Made by a program: the position numbers and the translations under genes. This document shows positions 15,689 through 15,717 of a stretch of DNA of 15,717 nucleotides, in pieces (positions within the stretch are counted from its first letter, which is position 1; each line of letters opens with the position of its first letter). The notes under the pieces are model-generated. The model saw nothing but the letters and a program-made list of their open reading frames with translations. It had not been told where the DNA came from and did not search any database. This stretch comes from Tannerellaceae bacterium (GTDB lineage Bacteria > Bacteroidota > Bacteroidia > Bacteroidales > Tannerellaceae): positions 1-15,717 of the forward strand of contig JAIRZN010000140.1 in assembly GCA_031267205.1 (NCBI GenBank), given 5' to 3'.

Positions 15689-15717
15689 ATGTGTATCATG
15701 AAACAATCTTATTTAAT
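15689..15717 (+). CDS. 5' end of a gene cut by the window edge
   Basis: ATG at 15689 is in frame with a second ATG at 15698, giving MCIMKQSYL before the sequence ends. The second is the likelier start, because MKQS is a common opening of an exported protein. The family cannot be told from nine codons. The good promoter 35 bp upstream supports a real gene start. Confidence 0.5.

Overview
The window reads as a Bacteroidota (order Bacteroidales) chromosome segment. The evidence is an RprX/RprY-type two-component system, a FecR anti-sigma factor with a DUF4974 C-terminus, an adjacent SusC/SusD pair, and intergenic sites matching the Bacteroides -7 promoter element TAnnTTTG. Genus cannot be fixed from the sequence. 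The coding DNA is moderately GC-rich and spacers are AT-rich.

Layout. (1) 3-170: the 3' end of a small membrane-protein gene. (2) 246-6111, + strand: a tightly packed run of four genes. They encode a 108-residue exported protein that is little more than a T9SS-sorting-domain-like module, a sensor kinase of RprX type, its OmpR-family regulator of RprY type (ATGA overlap), and an exported Tricorn-type S41 protease with all four catalytic residues. A good TAnnTTTG element precedes the first gene, so this is probably one operon. (3) 6111-6163: two stacked hairpins ending both this operon and the convergent gene. (4) 6152-7417, - strand: a GH5-family glycoside hydrolase, probable lipoprotein. (5) 7418-8150: no gene, but a GC-rich repeat element and then about ten units of a 42-43 bp minisatellite. 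(6) 8151-14593, + strand: fecR, susC-like (with the N-terminal STN signalling domain) and susD-like, a regulated outer-membrane glycan (or other oligomer) uptake set. No ECF sigma factor gene is visible, although fecR would normally follow one. (7) 14617-14658: a strong intrinsic terminator. (8) 14670-15509: 40 units of a 21 bp minisatellite with no net indel. (9) 15623-15717: a promoter and the first codons of another gene.

How the genes fit together. The susC STN domain and FecR form the two ends of a trans-envelope signalling path to an ECF sigma factor that must be encoded elsewhere (or is lost). SusC and SusD import the ligand, and the divergent GH5 enzyme may act on the same polysaccharide, although it has its own promoter. 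The rprXY-tricorn operon looks like a separate envelope-sensing and periplasmic-proteolysis unit. The most unusual parts are the two unrelated minisatellites flanking the fecR-susCD unit, a solo relative of the first one inside the fecR-susC gap, and the minimal sorting-domain protein heading the rprXY operon.
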